From Methanobacteriota archaeon (GTDB lineage Archaea; Thermoplasmatota; Thermoplasmata; RBG-16-68-12; EA-27): DNA of 11,946 nt. The notes beneath the pieces are model-generated. The model saw only the letters and a list, made by a program, of their open reading frames with translations. It ran no database searches and was not told where the DNA came from. The position numbers were made by a program, and so were the translations under genes. This document shows, one piece after another, positions 6,856 to 11,946 of this stretch. The stretch lies in NCBI GenBank assembly GCA_016207545.1, contig JACQPO010000196.1:1-11946 (forward strand), in the 5' to 3' direction. How positions within the stretch are numbered: position 1 is the stretch's first letter; every line of letters begins with the position of its first letter.

Positions 6856-6879
6856 CCCTCCGTCCTTGCCGTCCGTACG

Positions 6880-7419
6880 ATGCCCCGCGGCCGCATGTGG
6901 ATCGGGCTGTACAATTCGTACGACCCCGTCCGGTTCCACGAGGCTCACCGGCGCGCGCTCGCCCGCGCTGGCCCCGTCGCGCTCGCGTTCGATGCGAACC
7001 TGTGCACGTTCGGCTTCCCGTACGAGGGGAAGGACGTCGCTACGCCCCTCGAGATCGTCCACTGGGTCGCGGGCACGACAAGCATCGCCGCATCCCTGGT
7101 GCCCTTGGCGGAGCAGGGTCGGTTCCACGTCTTCGACTTCCCAAAGAGAGGATTCCCGCCGCAGCTCGGCATGATCATCGTGACGACGAACCATCCGGAT
7201 CCGAAGAAGGCGCTGACCGCGAGGGACGTCGCCGGGAGGCTGCGAGGAGGCACGTCCGTATGTCTCGTGTTCGGCCTCGGACATCGCGGGATTGAGGACC
7301 TCGACGTGTACAAGACCGCGGCGCACCACCTCGACATCACGGAAAAGGGCCTCGCGCTGGAGACCGCGACGGCGCTCGGGGCCGTCCCCGCGAAGATCAC
7401 GGCGTTCCTTCATTCGTGA
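6880..7419 (+). CDS. DUF531 family protein, SPOUT-like C-terminus
   Basis: A 179-residue protein resembling the archaeal DUF531 family (PF04407), with the family-like opening WIGLYNSYDPVRFHEAHRRALARAG (shown here at residues 7-31) and FDANLCTFGFP. The C-terminal part (about 124-172) reads SVCLVFGLGHRGIED, then HHLDIT, then LETATALGAVPAKI. This arrangement, a Gly-rich strand-loop followed by a Leu-Glu-Thr-Ala helix, recalls the knot of SPOUT RNA methyltransferases, so RNA methylation is a reasonable hypothesis but not shown. ATG 6880 fits a leaderless transcript from the element at 6850-6855; an internal ATG at 6895 (MWIGLYNS) is also possible. It is a single-gene transcript converging on accB, with 2 nt between the stops. 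It is probably cytoplasmic and unrelated in function to the neighbouring carboxylase genes. Confidence 0.78.
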   Translation: MPRGRMWIGLYNSYDPVRFHEAHRRALARAGPVALAFDANLCTFGFPYEGKDVATPLEIVHWVAGTTSIAASLVPLAEQGRFHVFDFPKRGFPPQLGMIIVTTNHPDPKKALTARDVAGRLRGGTSVCLVFGLGHRGIEDLDVYKTAAHHLDITEKGLALETATALGAVPAKITAFLHS

Positions 7420-7421
7420 GG

Positions 7422-7904
7422 TCACGCGCTGCGGCCCTTCCCGAGCCGCACGAGCACGTCGTTGGCGGTGACGAGGTCCCCTTCGCGCACGCGCACATCC
7501 TGGACGACGCCGCCATCCGGGGCGGGGATCTCGTTCTGCATCTTCATCGCCTCGAGGATGACGAGCGGGGCTCCGCGGCGCACCGCGTCCCCGGGCTTCG
7601 CGAGGACGCGGACGATCCGTCCGGGCATCGGCGGCTTTACGTCGACGACTTGTGCAGCCCCTTCCCGAGCGGCTTCCTCCGCGACCCATGTGACGCGCGC
7701 AAGGCGCGGGACGCCGTCGATTCGGAGACCGCCGCCAAACTCGAGCCGCAGCTGGCGGCCCTCAACATCCGCAATCGCCGCGTTTTCCTCCACGGAGACG
7801 CGCACCGGGATTTCTCGCCCGTCGACGCGGACGCGGACGTCGGGGCCGTCGCCCTCGACGGCGACCTCACGTTCCCTTCCATCGAGCGCGATGCGCAACC
7901 GCAT
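7422..7904 (-). CDS. accB: Biotin carboxyl carrier protein of acyl-CoA carboxylase
   Basis: A 160-residue carrier whose biotinyl-lysine shuttles the carboxyl group between biotin carboxylase and carboxyltransferase. The C-terminal biotinyl domain (about 88-158) starts VKPPMPGRIVRVLAKPGD and contains the biotinylation motif EAMKM, with the modified Lys at residue 121. The N-terminal 70 residues form a beta-rich segment (LRIALDGREREVAVEG) like the linker domain found between the biotin carboxylase and carrier parts of fused alpha subunits. ATG 7904 is used; an in-frame GTG at 7910 is equally possible. The GAGGTGA just before the ATG is very close for a Shine-Dalgarno site. The start lies inside the end of accC, a 38-nt out-of-frame overlap, implying coupled translation and a fixed stoichiometry. 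Identification is firm. Confidence 0.93.
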   Translation of the reverse strand: MRLRIALDGREREVAVEGDGPDVRVRVDGREIPVRVSVEENAAIADVEGRQLRLEFGGGLRIDGVPRLARVTWVAEEAAREGAAQVVDVKPPMPGRIVRVLAKPGDAVRRGAPLVILEAMKMQNEIPAPDGGVVQDVRVREGDLVTANDVLVRLGKGRSA

Positions 7905-9396
7905 GGTCACCTCTGTGCGTTCGTCCCGCGAGCGCCCACTTCGAGGCCCCGATGGTGTGCAATGTCAGCCTCGGCCGCAGGTGCGCGGCGAGGGATGGGC
8001 GCACCGCCAACGCAGCCGCGAGCGCCGCGACTTCCGCCTCCCGCTCCGCCGCCAACGCGCTCAGGAGTCCGCGCTCCTCGAGGAACGCGGTCGACAGGTC
8101 CCCGCTTCGGAACGCTTCATCCGCGAGGATGCGGCGATGCAACGGAAGCACGGTCGCGACGCCCTCGATCACGTATTCCCGCACGGCGCGCATCATCCGC
8201 ACGATCGCCTCCTCTCGGCTCCGCCCGTGCGCGATGACCTTCGCGACGAGTGGGTCGTAGTACGCCTGCACGAGCGAACCCGTGGCAATCCCGCTGTCCA
8301 CCCGGATGCCCGGTCCGCCGGGCTCGTGGTACCGCGTCACGGTGCCGGGCGAGGGCGCAAAATTCGCGGTCGGGTCCTCCGCGTTCACGCGGCACTCGAC
8401 GGCCCACCCGTTGAGGTGCACCTCGTCCTGGGAAAGGGAGAGCGGCTCGCCCGCGGCGATGCGGACCTGCTCGCGGACCAGGTCCAAGCCCGTGACCGTC
8501 TCCGTAACCGTGTGTTCGACCTGAAGGCGCGCGTTGACCTCGTTGAACCAGAACTTCCCGCCCGAGTATAGGAACTCGACGGTGCCCGCGTTCACGTACC
8601 CGATCGCCTTGAGCCCCCGAACCGCCATCTCGCCAATCTTACGACGCGTCTTCGCGCCCACGATCGGCGACGGGGATTCCTCGACGAGCTTCTGGTGGCG
8701 GCGCTGGATCGAGCACTCTCGTTCCCCGAGGTGGATCGCGTTACCGTGGGTGTCAACGAGGACCTGAACCTCGATGTGCCGCGGCCGGCGGTGGTATTTC
8801 TCCACGAAGAGCTCCGCATTCCCGAACGACGCAACCGCCGCAGACTGGGCGAGCCGGAATGCACGTGCCAAGTCCTCTCGGCGGTGGACGACCTGCATCC
8901 CGATGCCGCCGCCTCCCCCCGCGGCCTTCAGGATTACGGGGAACCGTAACGCCCTGGCGGCGGCGAACGCTTCCTCCTGCGTGCGCACGGCACCGGATCC
9001 GGGCGTGATGGGAAGGCCGGCGTCTCGCATCGCCTTCCGCGCGCCGATCTTGTCCCCGGACTTCGCCATCGCCTTGGGCCCGGGGCCGACGAACGTCATC
9101 CCCGCTTCTTCGCACCGCCGGACGAACTCCGCGTTCTCCGCGAGGAAACCGTATCCCGGGTGGATCGCCTCCACGCCCATCCGCTCCGCCACCGCCAGGA
9201 TCCGGTCCACGTTCAGGTACGACTCCGCCGCCGGCGGGGGGCCAATCTCCACGCTCTCGTCCATGTGGCGGCGATGAAGCGCGTCGCGGTCCGCTGCGGA
9301 ATACACGCCGACCGTCCGGACGCCCATCTCCCGGCATGTGCGCGCGACGCGGATCGCGATTTCTCCACGGTTCGCGACGAGGACGGTCCGGAACAC
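7867..9396 (-). CDS. accC: Biotin carboxylase subunit of acetyl/propionyl-CoA carboxylase
   Basis: A 509-residue ATP-grasp enzyme that uses ATP and bicarbonate to carboxylate the biotin carried by AccB. In order it shows the N-terminal VLVANRGEIAIRVART (5-20), HPGYGFLAEN (79-88), the ATP-binding glycine loop KAAGGGGGIGM (157-167), ERECSIQRRHQKLVEE (225-240) and the active-site segment FNEVNARLQVEHTVTE (284-299). The loop has Ile-Gly-Met-Gln where bacterial enzymes usually have Arg-Gly-Met-Arg. A roughly 60-residue tail with SKWALAGR resembles the linker of fused alpha subunits. GTG 9396 was chosen because it immediately precedes the conserved start FRTVLVANRGE and has a TATA-like box about 26 nt upstream; the frame stays open to 9657, but that part has no family character. 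Substrate choice (acetyl- or propionyl-CoA) is set by the carboxyltransferase, so it cannot be read here. Confidence 0.95.
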   Translation of the reverse strand: MFRTVLVANRGEIAIRVARTCREMGVRTVGVYSAADRDALHRRHMDESVEIGPPPAAESYLNVDRILAVAERMGVEAIHPGYGFLAENAEFVRRCEEAGMTFVGPGPKAMAKSGDKIGARKAMRDAGLPITPGSGAVRTQEEAFAAARALRFPVILKAAGGGGGIGMQVVHRREDLARAFRLAQSAAVASFGNAELFVEKYHRRPRHIEVQVLVDTHGNAIHLGERECSIQRRHQKLVEESPSPIVGAKTRRKIGEMAVRGLKAIGYVNAGTVEFLYSGGKFWFNEVNARLQVEHTVTETVTGLDLVREQVRIAAGEPLSLSQDEVHLNGWAVECRVNAEDPTANFAPSPGTVTRYHEPGGPGIRVDSGIATGSLVQAYYDPLVAKVIAHGRSREEAIVRMMRAVREYVIEGVATVLPLHRRILADEAFRSGDLSTAFLEERGLLSALAAEREAEVAALAAALAVRPSLAAHLRPRLTLHTIGASKWALAGRTHRGDHAVAHRARWKGT

Positions 9397-9416
9397 GGCG
9401 CCCGGAGCGCGTGGCA

Positions 9417-9426
9417 GGCTAAAGCC
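9417..9426 (-). promoter_or_regulatory. TATA-like box of accC
   Basis: Minus-strand GGCTTTAGCC has its A/T core centred about 25-26 nt before GTG 9396, so the accC-accB message would be leaderless. The box is weak (six A/T in a GC-flanked core) but is similar to TTTAAG at 6850 and TCTAAG at 9835. Its placement is the main reason to reject longer accC starts. Confidence 0.4.
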
Positions 9427-9446
9427 TTGTGCGCAGACGCGGGGCG

Positions 9447-9480
9447 AAAATGAGATGGGCGGCCGGAAAAACCAGGAAAA
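9447..9480 (-). terminator. Poly-T tracts, possible terminator of the small gene
   Basis: Reading the minus strand, three T tracts follow the stop at 9524: T4 at 9480-9477, T5 at 9471-9467 and T4 at 9450-9447. Oligo-T stretches without a stable stem are the usual archaeal terminator. Such runs are rare in this G+C-rich DNA. Their placement 44-77 nt after the small gene, and before the accC promoter, supports separate transcription units. Confidence 0.45.
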
Positions 9481-9523
9481 CGGAATGGGACCGTGCACTG
9501 GCGACCCAGGCTTCGCCCGAGTC

Positions 9524-9751
9524 CTATAGCTCGGCGTCCGCGCGGCCCTTCGTTGGGACTGTGCCCGTGAGGGCCCGGAACCACATCCGGAGCGCCCCTC
9601 CCTTCCCGGCGGGCTCCCTCCGGCGCCGCGAGGCGGATCCGAGAAGCCAGCCCACATCGCCCCGTCCGTACTCCCATCGGGCGTACTGCCGGAGGGCGTC
9701 GTTCCTCGCGGTCACATTCGCGCTCGTTGCCAAGATCAGGTTCGTGTACAT
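9524..9751 (-). CDS. Small basic hypothetical protein
   Basis: A 75-residue reading frame starting MYTNLILATSANVTARNDAL. The first half looks helical and is rich in Tyr and Trp (QYARWEYGRGDVGWLL); the second half is strongly basic (SRRRREPAGKGGALRMWFR). No family is recognised, and there is no clear membrane segment or metal site. Support for a real gene is the ribosome-binding site AGGTGG exactly 6 nt upstream of ATG 9751, third-position G/C preference over most codons, and the T tracts downstream. The frame stays open to 9832, but the extra residues add no evident domain. It is divergent from the bat-type regulator gene and could share its regulatory region. It may also be a lineage-specific or spurious ORF. 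Confidence 0.45.
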   Translation of the reverse strand: MYTNLILATSANVTARNDALRQYARWEYGRGDVGWLLGSASRRRREPAGKGGALRMWFRALTGTVPTKGRADAEL

Positions 9752-9757
9752 TTCACG

Positions 9758-9763
9758 CCACCT
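9758..9763 (-). promoter_or_regulatory. Shine-Dalgarno site of the small gene
   Basis: The minus strand reads AGGTGG, then 6 nt (CGTGAA), then ATG 9751. This spacing is ideal and decides the start over the longer frame to 9832. Confidence 0.45.
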
Positions 9764-9821
9764 GAGGAGACGAAGGACGGGCGGCACGAATTGGTTTGAG
9801 CCGGCGTGGCGAGCCGCCATA

Positions 9822-9861
9822 TGACGGGTCAAGGTCTAAGCCCCCGACCGTCATGTGACGG
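9822..9861 (+). promoter_or_regulatory. Promoter and palindromic operator of the bat-type regulator gene
   Basis: TCTAAG at 9835-9840 is centred 27.5 nt before ATG 9865, predicting a leaderless message. The perfect palindrome CCGTCATGTGACGG (9848-9861) lies between this box and the ATG, and a third copy of the half-site, TGACGG, sits upstream of the box at 9822-9827. Half-sites thus bracket the core promoter, an arrangement that suits a repressor, perhaps the regulator itself. The 34-nt offset between the two same-orientation copies is about three helical turns. Binding by any specific protein is inference. Confidence 0.5.
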
Positions 9862-9864
9862 ACC

Positions 9865-10602
9865 ATGAGCCTCTGGGAAGTGTCGTTCCGAACGCAGTAC
9901 GACTACCCGTTCATCCGGCTGTCGGCGAAACACCCGGGGATGCCGATTCAGATGTGGTGCATCTGGAACCGGGAGTTGCTCCAGGTGCCCACGCAAGATG
10001 CGGCCGTGTTGAAGGAGATCGAGAAGGACGTGCGCAAGGCCGGCCGCGTCGTCGACCGGTGGGTTGAAGCGCAGGCGGCGCGGCTGTTCCTGCTGAAGTG
10101 CACGTGCGGGGAGCTCGACAGCCCGTGGACCGTGTGGGAGGCGAACGGGTTCACGGACGCGCCGCCCGCCGTGTACCAGGACGGGTGGGGTTACTTCCGC
10201 GTGATTACGTTCGACGAGGACGCGACGAAAGGCTTGTTCCGCGAGTTCTCGAAGCGCGGGCCGACGGAGCTGATCAGGAAGCGGGAGCTGTCCCTGTCCG
10301 TGCTGCCCACGAGCGTGTGGGTGAACAGCCTCTTCGCGGGCTTGACGGGGAAGCAGGTCGACGCGCTCCTCAAGGCCCACCGGTACGGGTACTACGCGAG
10401 CCCGCGGCAGGTTACGACGGAAAGCATTGCGAACGCCCTCGGCGTCTCGCGCTCCACGTACGAGGAGCACCTGCGGAAGGCGGAAAACCGGATCGTCGGA
10501 TGCCTGATCCCCTACTTGCAGCTGTATTCCCTGGGGGACAAGCCGACGGGCAAGATCATGGGATCGAAGACGTCGCTCGACGAAGCGAAGGCGTACGCGT
10601 AG
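9865..10602 (+). CDS. Bacterio-opsin-activator type HTH transcriptional regulator
   Basis: A 245-residue regulator. The C-terminal HTH_10 (bat-type, PF04967) domain spans about 159-212: LTGKQVDALLKAHRYGYY, then SPRQVTTESIANALGVSRST, then EEHLRKAENRIV. The Tyr-Tyr-x-x-Pro-Arg and GVSRST-x-x-EHLRKAE patterns are diagnostic. The N-terminal 150 residues form a sensor-like alpha/beta region, not clearly PAS or GAF, with a CTC motif at 79-81 and an extra Cys at 32; a thiol or metal sensor is possible but unproven. Family members are archaeal DNA-binding regulators, best known in haloarchaea. ATG 9865 has a TATA-like box 27.5 nt upstream and a palindrome between. The gene lies on the plus strand between the pccB and accC-accB segments, so it may control the carboxylase, though its palindrome was not found at the accC promoter. 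Confidence 0.9.
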   Translation: MSLWEVSFRTQYDYPFIRLSAKHPGMPIQMWCIWNRELLQVPTQDAAVLKEIEKDVRKAGRVVDRWVEAQAARLFLLKCTCGELDSPWTVWEANGFTDAPPAVYQDGWGYFRVITFDEDATKGLFREFSKRGPTELIRKRELSLSVLPTSVWVNSLFAGLTGKQVDALLKAHRYGYYASPRQVTTESIANALGVSRSTYEEHLRKAENRIVGCLIPYLQLYSLGDKPTGKIMGSKTSLDEAKAYA

Positions 10603-10941
10603 GCGTGATCCTCATGGAGGCGTCGTCGTCGCGCTGGGCGGCATCCGCGATACTGGACGCAGCGGACATCCCGATTGGAATGAACTCCGCCAAATCCGGC
10701 TACAGAATCCAGAAAATTGCCATCCATATGTCGAGGTCGCGAACGACGAGCCACCGCCCGTAGAACAAGATCGCGATCAGCGTGAGGTCGCATGGGCCAT
10801 CTCGAGGCGGTAGGGCCACGAATGAAGCCGCAGGAATGGCGGAACGACCGTTGGCGGTCGTGCGTCCTTAGAAACCTCCCCCATCCCGGGCGAATCGGGG
10901 TCCGCGTCTGAACCTTGCCTGACCCGGGCCGGCCGCGATCC
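10603..10941. other. Intergenic region between the regulator gene and pccB
   Basis: This is a 339-nt stretch between convergent genes. No convincing coding sequence, tRNA or T-tract terminator was found. Its composition is patchy, with a more A/T-rich part at about 10670-10735. The minus strand has a 39-codon frame (10819-10700) of hydrophobic character ending WMAIFWIL, but no ribosome-binding site or TATA was seen, so it may be a remnant or chance. A perfect hairpin at 10844-10861 is listed separately. Confidence 0.5.
10844..10861. repeat. Perfect 7-bp hairpin between convergent genes
   Basis: ACGACCG, loop TTGG, CGGTCGT. The stem is G+C-rich with a tetraloop and lies about 240 nt after the regulator stop and 80 nt after the pccB stop. 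It could act as a bidirectional 3'-end or RNA-stability element. No oligo-T follows on either strand, so intrinsic termination is uncertain. Confidence 0.4.
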
Positions 10942-11946
10942 TCACAACGGGATGTTTCCGTGCTTCCGCTGCGGGCGCCCCTCGCGCTTGTTCCGCGACG
11001 CCATGAGGGCGCTCACGAGCCGCGGCCGCGTCTCGTGCGGCTCGATCACGTCGTCGATGTACCCCATCTCCGCCGCGATGTACGGGTTCGCGAACTTCCG
11101 CTTGTACTCCGCGACGAGCTCCGCTTCCCTCGCCTTCGGATCCGGCGCGGCCTCGATTTCCTTCCTGAAGATGATTTGCACGGCCCCCTCGGGGCCCATG
11201 ACGGCGATCTCCGCGGTCGGCCACGCGAAGTTGAAGTCCGCGCGGATGTGCTTCGAGCACATGACGTCGTACGCGCCGCCGTACGCCTTTCGCGTGATCA
11301 CGGTGAGCTTCGGCACGGTCGCCTCGCTGTACGCGTACAGGAGCTTCGCGCCGTTCCGGATGATGCCCCCGTACTCCTGCTCCGTCCCCGGGAGGAAGCC
11401 CGGGACGTCGACGAACGTGACAAGTGGGATGTTGAACGCGTCGCAAAACCGGACGAACCGCGCGGCCTTGATGCTCGCGTTGATGTCCAACGTCCCGGCC
11501 AAGATCTTCGGCTGGTTCCCGACGACGCCAATCGCGTGACCCGCCAAGCGCGCGAAGCCGACGACGAGGTTCTGCGCCCACTCCCCGTGGACCTCGAGGA
11601 ATGTGTCCCGGTCCACGATGCGATGGATCACGTCCCGGATGTCGTACGGCTTGTCCGGGTCGTCCGGCACGACGTCGTCCAGCTCTGCGTCCTGGCGGTT
11701 CGGGTCGTCCCCCGTCTCCACGAACGGAGGGTCCTCCATGTTGTTCTGCGGGAGGTATGCGAGGAGCTTCCGGACGAGTTCCATGCCCTCCTGCTCTGTG
11801 GACGCGACGAAGTGCGCGACGCCGGATTTCGCGGCGTGGGCCATCGCCCCGCCGAGCTCGTCGAACGTCACGTCCTCCCCCGTGACGGCCTTGATCACCT
11901 CCGGGCCCGTGATGAACATGTGGCTCGTGCCCTTCACCATGACGAC
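10942..11946 (-). CDS. pccB: Acyl-CoA (propionyl/acetyl-CoA) carboxylase carboxyltransferase, N-terminus outside window
   Basis: The visible 334 residues correspond to the C-terminal two thirds of the roughly 520-residue biotin-dependent carboxyltransferase (PccB/AccD-like, crotonase fold), which moves the carboxyl group from biotin to acyl-CoA. Recognisable blocks are MFITGPEVIKAVTGEDV, ELGGA, FCDAFNIPLVTFVDVPGFLPG, EYGGIIRNGAKLLYAYSEATVP, VITRKAYGGAYDVMCSKH and FAWPTAEIAVMGPEGAV. The protein closes in a basic tail, then HGNIPL, common in this family. The Gly-Ala oxyanion-hole segments (IIRNGAK, AYGGAYDVM) are intact. The start lies beyond position 11946. It is on the same strand as accC and accB but is separated from them by about 1.5 kb with the regulator on the other strand, so it is probably a separate transcript. 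The residues that tell propionyl- from acetyl-CoA specificity were not assessed. Confidence 0.95.
   Translation of the reverse strand, partial: VVMVKGTSHMFITGPEVIKAVTGEDVTFDELGGAMAHAAKSGVAHFVASTEQEGMELVRKLLAYLPQNNMEDPPFVETGDDPNRQDAELDDVVPDDPDKPYDIRDVIHRIVDRDTFLEVHGEWAQNLVVGFARLAGHAIGVVGNQPKILAGTLDINASIKAARFVRFCDAFNIPLVTFVDVPGFLPGTEQEYGGIIRNGAKLLYAYSEATVPKLTVITRKAYGGAYDVMCSKHIRADFNFAWPTAEIAVMGPEGAVQIIFRKEIEAAPDPKAREAELVAEYKRKFANPYIAAEMGYIDDVIEPHETRPRLVSALMASRNKREGRPQRKHGNIPL

Noticed and set aside
6535..6879. Upstream extension of the DUF531 gene
   Set aside because: It would run antisense through the DUF5519 gene and across the shared promoter; the product there is basic and repetitive.
9397..9657. 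N-terminal extension of accC
   Set aside because: The extra 87 codons show no family similarity, span the T tracts and TATA-like box, and overlap the small gene; GTG 9396 precedes the conserved N-terminus.
10700..10819. A 39-codon hydrophobic minus-strand frame
   Set aside because: GTG start without ribosome-binding site or TATA and no recognisable family; kept only as a possible remnant.
10862..10941. Possible tRNA-like T-arm near GGTTCAGACGCGG on the minus strand
   Set aside because: No cloverleaf, anticodon arm or acceptor stem could be assembled around it.

Overview
The window is G+C-rich archaeal DNA. Gene content and promoter layout point to Thermoplasmatota or a close euryarchaeal relative; this is inference, as there is no rRNA. 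Archaeal markers are a bacterio-opsin-activator (bat) type HTH regulator, a DUF531 protein, a secreted PF09826-type beta-propeller, a deoxyhypusine-synthase-family enzyme, and TATA-like boxes about 25-29 nt upstream of start codons, as expected for leaderless mRNAs.

Layout. Positions 1-2712 (minus) hold an 838-residue zinc-finger/HhH/coiled-coil protein ending in a degenerate KaiC/RadA-like domain, followed by a small membrane protein cut by the window edge. Positions 2713-2915 are a divergent promoter region. On the plus strand come a 54-residue unknown protein, a deoxyhypusine-synthase-family enzyme (3121-4179) and a membrane-anchored beta-propeller protein (4262-6001). Converging on it is a minus-strand pair, a DUF5519/luciferase-like protein and a dual-specificity phosphatase (6824-6011). 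A palindromic TATA element at 6850-6855 appears to serve that pair and a divergent plus-strand DUF531 gene (6880-7419).

The right part is a biotin-dependent acyl-CoA (acetyl/propionyl-CoA) carboxylase locus on the minus strand: carboxyltransferase pccB (10942 to the right edge, N-terminus missing), biotin carboxylase accC (9396-7867) and biotin carrier accB (7904-7422), the last two overlapping out of frame. Between pccB and accC lie a plus-strand bat-type regulator (9865-10602), whose promoter carries a perfect palindrome, and a small minus-strand gene (9751-9524). Together pccB, accC and accB encode the ATP-, biotin- and bicarbonate-dependent carboxylation of an acyl-CoA; the regulator is a plausible but unproven controller.

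The points most worth a second look are the KaiC-like domain that has lost key Walker A and B residues, inverted repeats around TATA boxes at two promoters, and the near-symmetric leaderless promoter at 6852. No CRISPR, tRNA, rRNA or insertion sequence was seen.
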